Assembly: GCA_017608295.1 (NCBI GenBank)
Contig: JAFCGF010000008.1
Span: 1 to 64,000, forward strand
Source: Candidatus Woesearchaeota archaeon
Lineage (GTDB): Archaea; Nanoarchaeota; Nanoarchaeia; Woesearchaeales; JAGVZT01
Direction of reading: 5' to 3'
Length of the DNA: 64,000 nucleotides
The notes under the pieces were generated by a model. That model did not search any database, had not been told where the DNA came from, and saw only the letters and a program-made list of their open reading frames with translations. Made by a program: the position numbers and the translations under genes. Positions 49,057 to 58,410 of the stretch are shown piece after piece (position 1 is the first letter of the stretch; every line of letters starts with the position of its first letter).

Positions 49057-50066
49057 ACCAGAAACACTCTGCCTGCGCGTTTCACAATCCTGACCTCGTC
49101 TCCAGGCTTCACCTTCTTCTCTGGATTCTCCACGCGAACGCCCTGATAGCTCTCAGGGTCAAGGACTTCAATATGAGGCCTCACACGCGAGACCTGTGTC
49201 TTCTGCTGCTCAAGGCGCTTGACCTGCTTACCGACATGCTGGAGATTCACGCGCTTTCCCGTCGACAAATCTGTGCCGTAGAGCTTCTTGCCGGCAACAG
49301 AACTCACTGCGATGACACGATTCTCAATCACAACAACATCGCCCTTGGTGAAGTCAGGAAACCTGAGAAGCGCATTCACTCGAAACATCTCCTTGCTCGT
49401 GAGCTTGTCCCTGGAGAAGAGCTTCGCTGAAATCTTCAGCTCTCCGCCGTACTGGTTGTTGGCCTGCTTGGCAAAGGCCTTGAGAAATGAGTTTGATGTC
49501 AGGTAGAGGTCATAGCCGCCCTTCACCACTTTTTCCTGGGTGATGTGCACTCCTTTAGTTGCTCTCTTCGCTATCTCAGCGACAATCAGGTCCTTGATGC
49601 GCTCGCTCGCGTTCCTCAGCTGGAGGATTCCTTCAAAATAATCGGTTCCTGCCTTTGAGCAGAACCTGCACACAGTATAGACTAGCATGACCGGGATGTC
49701 ATAATCCTGGGTGAGCTCTCCACGCACTTCATTTACGTGGGCTGTGACCGAGACGTGCAGCTCTCCCTTCACTGTTACTCCTTCATTCTTGGTGTGGTCA
49801 GGCAGCTCGGCATCAAGGTCAAGTGCCTTCATCTGCACTCCCTGGGTTTCGTGGGCATTGCGCTTGAATATCGTCTCGAATGACGCACCTATATTAGGGC
49901 TAGCCACCCATTTGTTTCCAAGGTGTAGCCTGTCGCAGCGCGCGCATACCTCTGCGTCAAGAGACTTGAAGCTCTCTAAGAGGGAATGCTCTGTGAGCCA
50001 ACACTCCTTGCAGAGGCGCTCGAAGTTCCCTTTCTTACCGCATTTCGCGCATGTTCTCTCGGGCAT
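49053..50066 (-). CDS. nmd3: NMD3-like zinc protein
   Basis: A 337-residue protein with four CxxC pairs (CAKCGK, CKECW, CARCD and CRFCS) in the N-terminal 140 residues, the NMD3 zinc region, then the characteristic [36 protein letters not shown]3 in eukaryotes exports 60S ribosomal subunits; the archaeal homologue probably acts in large-subunit maturation. It overlaps cysE by 4 bases, convergently. Confidence 0.8.
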   Translation of the reverse strand: MPERTCAKCGKKGNFERLCKECWLTEHSLLESFKSLDAEVCARCDRLHLGNKWVASPNIGASFETIFKRNAHETQGVQMKALDLDAELPDHTKNEGVTVKGELHVSVTAHVNEVRGELTQDYDIPVMLVYTVCRFCSKAGTDYFEGILQLRNASERIKDLIVAEIAKRATKGVHITQEKVVKGGYDLYLTSNSFLKAFAKQANNQYGGELKISAKLFSRDKLTSKEMFRVNALLRFPDFTKGDVVVIENRVIAVSSVAGKKLYGTDLSTGKRVNLQHVGKQVKRLEQQKTQVSRVRPHIEVLDPESYQGVRVENPEKKVKPGDEVRIVKRAGRVFLV

Positions 50067-50174
50067 GGCTCTATGGGGGCGGCTTTTGCTTTATAAAGAA
50101 TACACTTCTCACGACGGAAACCTTCCGAAAATCCCCTCCAAGCCCTTATCAAGAATATTCAGAAATACGGCATC

Positions 50175-50480
50175 ATGCCAGGCTGCAATCCAAAAAGTTT
50201 AAATAGAGATTATAACCTTGATTATAACATAAAGCGAGAGAAGGCACACATAACCTTCGACCCCCATGTATTTGACCGAAAGGAGTACTGGAATCTTGAT
50301 CTCGAGCGGATTGAGAAAACTATCAGGACGGGAAAGATAAGGGAGGACAAGTGCCGGAAGCCCAACACGATGTGCCTTGAGCGGTACTTCGGCAAGGAGA
50401 ACTGCACGTACATTGTGGTTGTGAGACACCACCAAGATTTCATTGAGGTGAAGACAGCATGGAAAAGGAAAGGACGATGA
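50175..50480 (+). CDS. DUF4258/toxin-like protein
   Basis: A 101-residue basic protein. IERIEKTIRTGKIREDKCRKPNT and YFGKENCTYIVVVRHHQDFIEVKTAWKRKGR are the helix and beta-sheet pattern of RelE/BrnT/DUF4258-type RNase toxins. The catalytic residues are not clear. It overlaps the next gene, an AbrB-type protein, by 22 bases, which is typical of a toxin-antitoxin operon. The start at 50175 follows CTTATCAAG. Confidence 0.5.
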   Translation: MPGCNPKSLNRDYNLDYNIKREKAHITFDPHVFDRKEYWNLDLERIEKTIRTGKIREDKCRKPNTMCLERYFGKENCTYIVVVRHHQDFIEVKTAWKRKGR

Positions 50481-50779
50481 CCTGTGATTGCGGAGAGCAG
50501 CTGAGAAAGCAGCAAGCGAAATTGGGAGATATCGAGACAGAGGCAATGGTCTGTCCTGGATGTGGTTTCACCACACTCACCAGAAAGCAGGCAGAAAACT
50601 ATGTCAAGCTCAAAGAGCTGCACTCCATAATGGACGCAGAGCGCAAGATTATCAAGATTGGCAATTCCATGGGCCTCACCCTGCCGGACAGGCTAAAAGA
50701 ATTCGGAGCAAAGGTCGGGAAGAAGGTCCGGGTGGAAGCGCTGAGCCCCACTTCTTTCAAAGTGGACCTTAAAGCGTAA
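50459..50779 (+). CDS. AbrB/MazE-type antitoxin with N-terminal zinc ribbon
   Basis: A 106-residue protein. Residues about 9-37 carry CDC and CPGC, a zinc ribbon, followed by a short linker helix. Residues about 60-105 (RKIIKIGNSMGLTLPDRLKEFGAKVGKKVRVEALSPTSFKVDL) are an AbrB-like DNA-binding domain. It overlaps the toxin-like gene and would repress the operon. The zinc ribbon-AbrB combination is unusual. Confidence 0.6.
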   Translation: MEKERTMTCDCGEQLRKQQAKLGDIETEAMVCPGCGFTTLTRKQAENYVKLKELHSIMDAERKIIKIGNSMGLTLPDRLKEFGAKVGKKVRVEALSPTSFKVDLKA

Positions 50780-50814
50780 GAGATTCTTCGTGCAAGCCAC
50801 AAGATTCAAATAGT

Positions 50815-50833
50815 GGTTATGTTTACCATAACC
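50815..50833. promoter_or_regulatory. Palindromic operator before the MNT/HEPN operon
   Basis: GGTTATG-tttac-CATAACC is a perfect 7-bp inverted repeat that ends 3 bases before the ATG at 50837, so over the likely transcription start. The winged helix encoded in that gene is a natural binder. Confidence 0.5.
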
Positions 50834-50836
50834 AGT

Positions 50837-51406
50837 ATGAAAAGTAAAAAAACTGTCATCTTAGAACTTATCTTCAGCAATCCGAAGCACTGGCGCTTCG
50901 AGGAACTGCGAAGGGAGGTGCAGATTGGGAAGCCGCAGTTAGCGCGGTGGCTTAGGGTATTGCAGGAGGAGGGCATCATTAATCGCGTGAAACCAAAAGG
51001 AAAGATGCCGTACTATGTACAGAATGCCAGGGATGAAAGGTTCCAGAACCGGAAGTGGCTGTTCGCACAGGAGAAGCTGGTAAGAAGCGGCCTGCTGGAC
51101 CACCTGGCATCCTTCCCAGGTGCAGAAGTAGTTGTGCTCTTCGGAAGCTTCTCGCGCTGGGATTGGTACGCTGACAGCGACATTGACATTTTCATCTATG
51201 GTGATGATTCTAAATTTGAGCGGGGAAAATACGAGCTGCAATTGGGGCGCGATATCGAAATATTTTCGGCGAGAGACGCGCAAGGGCTAAAAAGAATCGA
51301 GAAGATGCTTCCTTCCATAGTCTCGGGGCAGTTCATAAGAGGGGCTGCCTCGGACTTGGGGATAGAAATCATTGCCAAGATCCAAGACGCAAAAAGAACT
51401 GTATGA
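50837..51406 (+). CDS. Winged helix plus nucleotidyltransferase (MNT antitoxin-type)
   Basis: A 189-residue protein. An N-terminal winged helix (HWRFEELRREVQIGKPQLARWLRVLQEEGII) is followed by a minimal nucleotidyltransferase: VLFGSFSRWDWYADSDIDIFI (G-S-x10-D-x-D). MNT proteins act as antitoxins of HEPN RNases, in part by adding nucleotides to them. It overlaps the HEPN gene by 35 bases. Confidence 0.7.
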   Translation: MKSKKTVILELIFSNPKHWRFEELRREVQIGKPQLARWLRVLQEEGIINRVKPKGKMPYYVQNARDERFQNRKWLFAQEKLVRSGLLDHLASFPGAEVVVLFGSFSRWDWYADSDIDIFIYGDDSKFERGKYELQLGRDIEIFSARDAQGLKRIEKMLPSIVSGQFIRGAASDLGIEIIAKIQDAKRTV

Positions 51407-51848
51407 ATCCTGTATCGCGAACGGTTATCTGAGGGCTGTTGCGGAACATAACACTGACCGCATGAGGAAACTCATGGAGAACGCAGAAACTAACCTCAGT
51501 TCTGCGAAAATTCTCGCTGATGCGCTTAATCAGGATGCACGGGAATGGCTCAATGTCTTCACACTGCATTATGAAGCCCTGCGGCTCTATGCAGAGGCGC
51601 TGCTGCTCCTCAAGAAACTGGACGGCAGCAGGCACCAATGCCTCTTCGCCGCCCTCTGTACGCACTATCCACATCTTGAGCTGGACTTCAGTTTCTTCGA
51701 ACGCGTCCGCACGATGCGGAACGGCGCCAACTATTACGGAAAACAGATTACATGCAAAGAATGGAACAGTGTGAAGCTCCAGATGAATCTTTACATCTCA
51801 GCATTACAGAAGGAAATGGATAAATTGATTTCCGGAAGACTTTTATAA
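51372..51848 (+). CDS. HEPN domain protein (toxin-type)
   Basis: A 158-residue helical protein. TNLSSAKILADALNQDAREWLNVFTLHYEALRLYAEALLLL and FERVRTMRNGANYYGKQIT form the HEPN fold with an R-x5-N-Y-Y variant of the RxxxxH RNase motif. It pairs with the nucleotidyltransferase just upstream. The TTG start at 51372 overlaps it; an ATG at 51462 would cut the first helix. Confidence 0.6.
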   Translation: MPRSKTQKELYESCIANGYLRAVAEHNTDRMRKLMENAETNLSSAKILADALNQDAREWLNVFTLHYEALRLYAEALLLLKKLDGSRHQCLFAALCTHYPHLELDFSFFERVRTMRNGANYYGKQITCKEWNSVKLQMNLYISALQKEMDKLISGRLL

Positions 51849-51879
51849 ATGAAAATCCGGGGAATCCCCAGTGATATCC

Positions 51880-53070
51880 ATGGACAGACGACTGATTGCG
51901 CTGCTTATCGTTCTTACACTGCTTCTGAGCTCTTGCTCAATGCTCTCCGGAGAGCTCAAGGAGAAGATTATCGAGGCCAACTCCAACATCCAGACCTACG
52001 AGTCTGACATGACTTATGTGATGTCAATGAAGATGGATATCATGGGCGAAACCATGGAGACTGAAACCAGCATGGACACGCATGCAGAGGTGGATATAGA
52101 AAACCAGAAGATGCATATGGTTATGACCATGGAAGATGAGATGTTCGGTGAGATGGAGACAGAGAGCTATTTTCTGGACAACAGAATGTATACCAACACA
52201 ATGGGCCAGTGGATGGAAATGGATTTTGAGATGGACCTCTGGTCAAAGAATGACAATCTGGAGCAGTCCCTTGATTACCTCACGTCAGGCTCTGTGAAGA
52301 TTCTCAGCGATGAGGAGATCAATGGCAGGAATCATTATGTGATTCAGGTCGATCCTGACCTCGCTGTGCTGGCTGGGGCGATATCTGAAGAGCAGTTCGA
52401 ATATGGGGAAGAGATTAACTACGATGAGCTGTTCGAGGAGTATTCCCTGACGTTCTGGGTGGACAAGAAGACTTTTGTCATCTCAAAGACAGCTATCGAT
52501 TTCACTATGGTGGAAGAGGGCTTCGAGATGGATATCAGCATGGCAGTGACTTACTACAACATCAACAAGCCACTCGACATCACACTTCCCGAAGAGGCAC
52601 TGAACGCCCCAAACCTCGAGGACCAGCTTGAGGACATGCTCGGTGACCTTGACATGGATGACTTCGACCTCGAGGACTTTGACCTCGAAATACCAACAGG
52701 TGATGATGATGACGATGACACCCCCGCTGAAGAGCCGCAGACCGCAGAGGACTGCGCAGAGATAGATAAAACTCTTGACAGGAACACCTGCTACTGGACT
52801 GTCGCTGTTGATGGCAATAATCTCGAGATATGCTTGATGATTGAGGGAGATATACACCAGTCATCTGCCATCACATGCCTTCACAATATCGATGATAACA
52901 TAGGACTCAGCACCCAGCAAGTCATAGACTTCTGCTATGAGCTTCCTGAGATGCCGTACTACTGGCAGAATTCCTGCTTCCATAACATGGCAGACTGGCG
53001 TAATGAGCCTGGCCTTTGTGACCATGCGACCCAGCTTCCAGATACTTGTGTGAGATACGCTACTGAATAA
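51880..53070 (+). CDS. Met/Asp-rich lipoprotein
   Basis: A 396-residue lipoprotein (signal ending LLLSSC, about 14-19). The first domain is Met- and Glu-rich (METETSMDTHAEVD, MEDEMFGEMETE) with a LolA/LppX-type beta fold, as in DUF6612-like proteins. An acidic linker (DLDMDDFDLEDFDLEIPTGD, then six Asp) leads to a Cys-containing domain (CAEIDKTLDRNTCYW ... CFHNMADWR). The Met and acidic runs suggest a possible metal-binding exterior. GTGAT precedes the ATG at 51880. Confidence 0.55.
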   Translation: MDRRLIALLIVLTLLLSSCSMLSGELKEKIIEANSNIQTYESDMTYVMSMKMDIMGETMETETSMDTHAEVDIENQKMHMVMTMEDEMFGEMETESYFLDNRMYTNTMGQWMEMDFEMDLWSKNDNLEQSLDYLTSGSVKILSDEEINGRNHYVIQVDPDLAVLAGAISEEQFEYGEEINYDELFEEYSLTFWVDKKTFVISKTAIDFTMVEEGFEMDISMAVTYYNINKPLDITLPEEALNAPNLEDQLEDMLGDLDMDDFDLEDFDLEIPTGDDDDDDTPAEEPQTAEDCAEIDKTLDRNTCYWTVAVDGNNLEICLMIEGDIHQSSAITCLHNIDDNIGLSTQQVIDFCYELPEMPYYWQNSCFHNMADWRNEPGLCDHATQLPDTCVRYATE

Positions 53071-53072
53071 AC

Positions 53073-53837
53073 TCAGCCATTCACTAAGTGCTCTTTGTGG
53101 TAGCTCTCAATGGCCTTGACTGCATCCTGCACTTTAGTAGGATCACCCATTGGGCAAACATAGTATGGGCCATCAGTTGTCTCGATGATCCATAAACGGC
53201 CCCCCAGAGGAGTTTTCTCGCACCGAATCTGACTTATGCTCTCCCACCAGAGTTCTACCTCTTCTTCATGATGGTCCGCCGCAACGGCGTTGACAGATAT
53301 CTTCGTCCTCCAGTCTGTATCCTTCTCGTAGGGGCCGTAGTAGTTTTTCCCAAGATTGATTCCAGTCGGCTTCACCTGAAGAAGGGTTCCCTTGAAACCC
53401 ATCCGTCTGGTCCATCTTTCAGAGAAATAAGTGGGAATCATGCACACTAGACCCATATAGATTATCATGGCCCCCATATTCTGCACGCCCCACCGAGTGA
53501 GTAAAAGCCATCCGAAAGAGGGAAGGAGCAGAATAACGGTTACTGAGATTCCTATAGCGAAAACTGCCTGGCTGTTGGTTTTTCTTGTAAGATGGCCAGT
53601 CACCATAAGTCCGCCATAAAACGCTGCCCCGAACAACAGCATCCTCGGCAGCATGGCTGGAAATGTCCTTACAAGCTCATCGAAAGGGAGAGACCAAGTC
53701 AGCCAATCTGAACGGCCGATATAAAGAAGCACGACTATCGCTGCCACGCATATGGCAATCAGTGTGTATCCAACAACCGCGACAACGGGATTATCCGTCG
53801 GCACTGGATTCAATTTTTTTCGGACAGACTCCACCAT
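53073..53837 (-). CDS. Membrane protein, paralogue of the next gene
   Basis: A 254-residue protein with four membrane helices and a C-terminal cytosolic domain (ISVNAVAADHHEEEVELWWESISQIRCEK...RLWIIETTDGPYYVCPMGDPTK), similar to a PH-like domain. It shares its layout and several motifs with 53839-54633 (KPTGINLGKNYYGPYEKDTDW against DEKGIDIGAYYLGPFEENSNW). A tandem duplication. Confidence 0.5.
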   Translation of the reverse strand: MVESVRKKLNPVPTDNPVVAVVGYTLIAICVAAIVVLLYIGRSDWLTWSLPFDELVRTFPAMLPRMLLFGAAFYGGLMVTGHLTRKTNSQAVFAIGISVTVILLLPSFGWLLLTRWGVQNMGAMIIYMGLVCMIPTYFSERWTRRMGFKGTLLQVKPTGINLGKNYYGPYEKDTDWRTKISVNAVAADHHEEEVELWWESISQIRCEKTPLGGRLWIIETTDGPYYVCPMGDPTKVQDAVKAIESYHKEHLVNG

Positions 53838-53838
53838 G

Positions 53839-54633
53839 TTACTTACCTCCGGTTTTGGGGAATTCCCCTATGGGCTGATATTCCTGCTCATCTTTGGGAT
53901 AAATGAGTTCTTCCTTCCCAAGACGTTTCAACTGAGCCCGGATAGTCAAGTATTCATTCTGTGTTCCTTCTTTGCACACAAAGAACCTGCCATTTGTCTC
54001 CTTAATAACTAAAAAAGTAATTTTACTCAGAATCTCAAAGTGTATCTCTTTGATGTTAGCCCATCCAAGAAAATACTCTCTCACGTGCTTCTGCAATGGC
54101 TTAGTTACAATTCCTTCTTGCCAGTTTGAATTCTCTTCAAAGGGACCAAGATAGTAAGCCCCTATGTCAATGCCTTTTTCATCTATCTTTATTTGTGAGC
54201 CCCTGAGTCCATTGTTCCTTGCCCAGAATATAACAATTGCCAGAGGTATCCCAAAGGCAATAGCAGTGAATATCATCATGGTAATGACACCAAGATCAAC
54301 CTTAAACAGGGGAATAGCCATGAAGGGTACGAGAAGAAGGACGCTAAGTACGATACCAACCATCCAGTACCTCGTGTCACCTTTCTTCACGCTTAGTTTG
54401 ACAGATCCCAGCAAAACACTAAGGAATATCAGCATGAAACCGAGTGTGTATGGAACCATGTACTCCAAGGATTCAACAAGTCCAAGAAGGGAGAATTCCT
54501 CAAAGGCACCATCTTCTTCCATCTCAAAGTAAATCCCAGCGACTGCAAAGACTATCACAAGAATGGTCAGCAGTACGAATCCAATAATCTTTACAATATC
54601 CCAGAACTTTGGTTTCTTCTTCTCGGGTTGCAT
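53839..54633 (-). CDS. Membrane protein, paralogue of the previous gene
   Basis: A 264-residue protein with four membrane helices and a C-terminal PH-like half (HVREYFLGWANIKEIHFEILSKITFLVIKETNGRFFVCKEGTQNEYL). It lies one base upstream of its paralogue on the same strand. Family unknown. Confidence 0.5.
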   Translation of the reverse strand: MQPEKKKPKFWDIVKIIGFVLLTILVIVFAVAGIYFEMEEDGAFEEFSLLGLVESLEYMVPYTLGFMLIFLSVLLGSVKLSVKKGDTRYWMVGIVLSVLLLVPFMAIPLFKVDLGVITMMIFTAIAFGIPLAIVIFWARNNGLRGSQIKIDEKGIDIGAYYLGPFEENSNWQEGIVTKPLQKHVREYFLGWANIKEIHFEILSKITFLVIKETNGRFFVCKEGTQNEYLTIRAQLKRLGKEELIYPKDEQEYQPIGEFPKTGGK

Positions 54634-54675
54634 GGCTCTTTCCCCGTGGATTAACCTTATAAGTTTTCTCTCGAA

Positions 54676-54812
54676 ATAACTGATTAAGTGATTGATTAAG
54701 TAGTGAGATATATTAAATAAATAAGTAAATGTATTAATTAACTAAATTAACTAAATAACTAAATTAATAAGATTCATTAATTAAGTAAATGATAAAATTA
54801 ATTAAGTTTATA
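54676..54812. repeat. AT-only intergenic stretch with short repeats
   Basis: About 135 bases nearly free of G and C, with AACTAAAT three times in a row and ATTAATTAAGT at 54775 and 54796 (21 bases apart). It lies between two minus-strand genes. It could be a replication or nucleoid-binding region, or simply an unusual spacer. Confidence 0.4.
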
Positions 54813-54846
54813 GACGATAAAACCGCTGGTGATGTGTGTTTCAGAA

Positions 54847-55758
54847 CTATTTCTTTGGCTTCTTCGATTTCTCGCGCTTCAGCACTTCATTCAGCGCTGC
54901 TATGCTGACCTCAAGTTGGTCATCTCGCGGCTCATTTGTTGTCAATTCCTGGACAACAAGGCACGGCCCCATCACAGCGCGGACTGTGGCGTGATCCCAG
55001 AAGCGAGTCCCCAACCGGATCAGCTCATAAGAAACGCCAGCAATAAGCGGGAGCAGCGCCAATCTCAAGAGGTATTTCATTAAAAGGGAACTGGAAGAGG
55101 GAATAACCATATACACGAACACAGAGAACAGCAGCACAACTATCAAAAACGTGGTGCCGCACCTGGGATGAATCGCGGAAAAGCCTTTCACATTTTCCAC
55201 AGTCAACTCAGTATCCTTCTCGAAGCAGTTGACAGCCTTGTGCTCAGCCCCATGATACCTGAATACATCCTTCACGTCAGGCAATAAACTAATCGCCCAG
55301 ATGTACAGGAGGAACAGCGCGATTTTCACCACGCCGTCAATCAGGTTATACAAAAAGTAGTTCTCGCCCACAGTGGCAAAGCGGCTGGAAAGAAGCTCAG
55401 CGACAAGCAGCGGAACGCCCTTGAACACAAGCAAAGCAAAGCCAATAGCCAAAACAAACGACAGCACAGTCTCCCATACGCCGAGGTTATCCTCCTCACC
55501 CAGGGAAACATTAGCAGAATAGTTTAAGGCCTTATAGCCTAAGACAAGGGTCTCACCAAGCACGACAACGCCTCTGATAAACCACCAATTGGCAATAGGG
55601 TGCCGGTCTTCCTTTGACTTCACCCTTTCAGACTTGAGCTCAATCTCACCATCAGGCCTTCGCACAGCTATCGCCATATATTTAGGGCCTTTCATCATCA
55701 CTCCGCCGATGACAGCTTGGCCGCCGACGAGTGGTTTCTTCTTGCGAGCAGAAGGCAT
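54847..55758 (-). CDS. DUF1385 (YqhQ-like) membrane protein
   Basis: A 303-residue protein. VGGQAVIGGVMMKGPKYMAIAVRRPDGEIEL and DVFRYHGAEHKAVNCFE..ELTVENVKGFSAIHPRCGTTFLIVVLL are the strong signatures of DUF1385. Four to five membrane helices. Function unknown in the family. The C terminus is Lys-rich. Confidence 0.8.
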   Translation of the reverse strand: MPSARKKKPLVGGQAVIGGVMMKGPKYMAIAVRRPDGEIELKSERVKSKEDRHPIANWWFIRGVVVLGETLVLGYKALNYSANVSLGEEDNLGVWETVLSFVLAIGFALLVFKGVPLLVAELLSSRFATVGENYFLYNLIDGVVKIALFLLYIWAISLLPDVKDVFRYHGAEHKAVNCFEKDTELTVENVKGFSAIHPRCGTTFLIVVLLFSVFVYMVIPSSSSLLMKYLLRLALLPLIAGVSYELIRLGTRFWDHATVRAVMGPCLVVQELTTNEPRDDQLEVSIAALNEVLKREKSKKPKK

Positions 55759-55797
55759 AGCCTAACTGAAATCGACCCTGCTATTTAAGATTGGTGC

Positions 55798-56757
55798 TTA
55801 TTCAGAAGCGCTCTCCGCTGCGACTGGCTCCAAAGAAGGAGTCGCCTCGGGCCGCGAGAACCTGCTCCGCTTGATAGCGGGCGCGTTGTGGAGATACAGC
55901 GTCAACAGCGAGAGAAGCTTATGCCCTCGCGGTGTATCGAGGCGATCGTCATAGATGTCAATCACATATTCATTCCTGAAACTCAGGAGCCGCCAGAGGT
56001 TGCGGTGGACAGTTGCCATCACAGTGCCCTCTCGGTCCTTGATGTCATAGTGATTGGCTTTCGGAAGAATGGATTTCGTCCAGTTCTTGTCGACGATGAC
56101 ATCCAAATCAACGTCCTGCAGGTGATAGTAGTCTCCCCAGTTGAACCAGATGTCCACCTTGGAGCGATTTATCTGCCTCATGAGGTACTGCACCTTTGCA
56201 CCCTGGTCATCCCCAGCTCTGCCAGCGTCCTGCGCCAGCGATTTGAGGTTGAGCTCTATATCAATGAGCTGCGACAATTCACGGGACTCTGCCTGTGAGC
56301 GCTCATCATCCTTGAGGAACTCATGGGAATACATCACTGAGATGTCTCCGGTGTGGTCTCTGTCGCCGGTATCGTGGTGCTTTGAGTCCTTGATTTCCTC
56401 CCAGTACTGAACATAGAAGTCAAGGTCAGCCTTACCTGCCTTATTCTTCTTGATGAGGGTGTGCATCTCCCCCACACGATTCTTAAAACGCCCTATTCCC
56501 TGATGGAATCCCGGCTTATGCGTGGTGTCATACACGATATAATCGATACTGTGGTCATAGTTGGGCTCGAACTGGTACGGGTTTTTCCCAAATTTATTCA
56601 CAATGCTCCTTCCAACCAATGGCTTGGCCTCATGCTGGTCTCCAGTACCCTGGAACCTGAGGTTGTCGAGACTTCCTCCTAACAGGAAGCTGCTCCATCT
56701 ACCTTTGAACAATCGCTCATACACTCTAAGCTGTCTCAATCGTTTCTGTCTTGCCAT
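55798..56757 (-). CDS. Uncharacterised protein with LURP-one-like C-terminal domain
   Basis: A 319-residue soluble protein. The C-terminal third (ILPKANHYDIKDREGTVMATVHRNLWRLLSFRNEYVIDIYDD) resembles the LURP-one/scramblase-like beta fold. The N-terminal part has FLLGGSLDNLRFQG and PYQFEPNYDHSIDYIVYDTTHKPGFHQGIGRFKNRVGEM, not recognised. Confidence 0.45.
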   Translation of the reverse strand: MARQKRLRQLRVYERLFKGRWSSFLLGGSLDNLRFQGTGDQHEAKPLVGRSIVNKFGKNPYQFEPNYDHSIDYIVYDTTHKPGFHQGIGRFKNRVGEMHTLIKKNKAGKADLDFYVQYWEEIKDSKHHDTGDRDHTGDISVMYSHEFLKDDERSQAESRELSQLIDIELNLKSLAQDAGRAGDDQGAKVQYLMRQINRSKVDIWFNWGDYYHLQDVDLDVIVDKNWTKSILPKANHYDIKDREGTVMATVHRNLWRLLSFRNEYVIDIYDDRLDTPRGHKLLSLLTLYLHNAPAIKRSRFSRPEATPSLEPVAAESASE

Positions 56758-56878
56758 CCTACGTCATTCTCCTTACAATAAAAGGAATAAATTCGCCAGA
56801 TATAAGACATCTGATTCCAGATTAAGATTCTAGAGTAAAGAGTAGCAAATATCTGCGGAAAACAAGAGAAGTCGGCGC

Positions 56879-57325
56879 CTAATTGGTGTCAGCCATATAC
56901 TCTAACATCACATCGACACCGGAGATTCCCATGGAATGGAGCCAGTTCGCCTTCAGGCCATCAACACCTTTTTCTTTAAGTAACACCATTTCTTCAGGTG
57001 TCGAGATACATGCCTGATGATAGACACGAGCTTCAAGACCAGATACTCCACCTTGCTTAGCCTTCACCATCCCTTCTGGGGAGGAGATACAGGCCTCATG
57101 ATACACGCGCGCTTCATGACCTTCAACACCACCCTGCTTTACCTTCACCATACCCTCAGGTGTGGAGATACAAGCTTGATGATACACACGAGCCTCTAGT
57201 CCTGTGATGTCATTCTCCCACAAGTACTTCATCGATTCCCGCGACGTGATACCAATTTCCCTATAAACTGGAATCATAGTGTGAGGTAAGGGTTCAGTTT
57301 CAGTATTTTTAGGTTCAGTTTCCAT
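56879..57325 (-). CDS. Tandem 26-residue helical repeat protein
   Basis: A 148-residue protein. Three near-identical units (GLEARVYHQACISTPEGMV then KVKQGGV) at about residues 41-118, flanked by degenerate copies at 20-40 and 119-140. Each unit should form two helices, and the conserved YHQACIS and PEGMV lie on one side. The start at 57325 follows AGGAGGAC. Family unknown. Confidence 0.6.
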   Translation of the reverse strand: METEPKNTETEPLPHTMIPVYREIGITSRESMKYLWENDITGLEARVYHQACISTPEGMVKVKQGGVEGHEARVYHEACISSPEGMVKAKQGGVSGLEARVYHQACISTPEEMVLLKEKGVDGLKANWLHSMGISGVDVMLEYMADTN

Positions 57326-57426
57326 AATCAGTCCTCCTATAAGCACTCACTAAAGAAGGAGTTTGGAGTTCTTTTTAAATTTTTCTACTCTGGAGAGGTA
57401 AAAAAAGTAGGAAAAACAAGATAAAA

Positions 57427-58353
57427 TCATCCCTTGAACAGGTTCCTGAGGAAGAACCAGAGGTTCGCAGGGCGCTCTGCAAGCCTTCGCATGAAGTAGG
57501 GGTACCAGTGCGTGCCGTAAGGGACATAAATTCTCACACGATAGCCTTTCTTGGCGAGCTTTTTCTGCAGCTTCGGCCTCACGCCATAGAGCATCTGGAA
57601 CTCGAACCTCCTGTTGAGTATCTTCTGCTCTTTTGTTTCCTTCTTCACTGTGTTGATAATCGTCTCATCATGTGTCGCGATGCACGGGTAGGTTCCGTTT
57701 GCCAGGGATGTATCAGAGAACAGGATGCCTGCGAGATAGAGGAAATTATGGTCAACCATCTTCTTCTCCTTGAAGGCGATGTCTTCCGGCTCATCGTACG
57801 CGCCTTTGCATAGGCGTACACTCGCTCCAAGCTCAATGAGTTCCTTCACGTCAGCCTCGCTTCGCATGAGATAGCTCTGGATGACCACGCCAATGTTCTT
57901 GTAGGTCTTGTGCAGCTTCCTGTAGAGGGCAAGAGTCCTATCAACACAATCACTGTCCTCCATATCTATGCGCACAGTCAGCTTGTGCTTTTTCGCCTTC
58001 TTGGCAATCTTCCGCATCAGGCTCTCGCACAGCTTCTTGTCGATATCAAGGCCGAGCTGCGTGAGTTTGACTGAGATGTTCGCAGTCAATTCATCCTTAG
58101 CGATGGCATCCAGAATCTCCAGGCAGGCCTCTGCTGCTGCCTCTGCTTCTTCTTTCTCTGAGACTGATTCACCAAGATGGTCCAGTGAGACCATCATGCC
58201 TGCTTCATTGAGCTTCTTGACAGCATCGACAGCATCCTCAAGAGTCTCGCCAGCGACAAATCTCCGCGAGAAGTATCTGGCGCCAGGAGCCTTGGAGAAG
58301 ATGAGCATCAGGAGCTTCGATTTGGACATGAGCAATAGGAGTTTTTTCAGCAT
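57427..58353 (-). CDS. Proline dehydrogenase, copy 1
   Basis: A 308-residue FAD-dependent TIM-barrel enzyme that oxidises proline to pyrroline-5-carboxylate. It shows VSLDHLGESV, RIDMEDS, GVVIQSYLMRSEADV, VRLCKGAYDEPEDIAF, PCIATHDETI and YVPYGTHWYPYFMRRLAERPANLWFFLRNLFKG. A TATA box TTATATACC is 25 bases upstream. A paralogue lies at 60160. Confidence 0.8.
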   Translation of the reverse strand: MLKKLLLLMSKSKLLMLIFSKAPGARYFSRRFVAGETLEDAVDAVKKLNEAGMMVSLDHLGESVSEKEEAEAAAEACLEILDAIAKDELTANISVKLTQLGLDIDKKLCESLMRKIAKKAKKHKLTVRIDMEDSDCVDRTLALYRKLHKTYKNIGVVIQSYLMRSEADVKELIELGASVRLCKGAYDEPEDIAFKEKKMVDHNFLYLAGILFSDTSLANGTYPCIATHDETIINTVKKETKEQKILNRRFEFQMLYGVRPKLQKKLAKKGYRVRIYVPYGTHWYPYFMRRLAERPANLWFFLRNLFKG

Positions 58354-58410
58354 AATATCCTTCGAGAGAAAAAGGTATATAAGGGTTTCTGCGTCTTTAA
58401 AATCAGGGGA

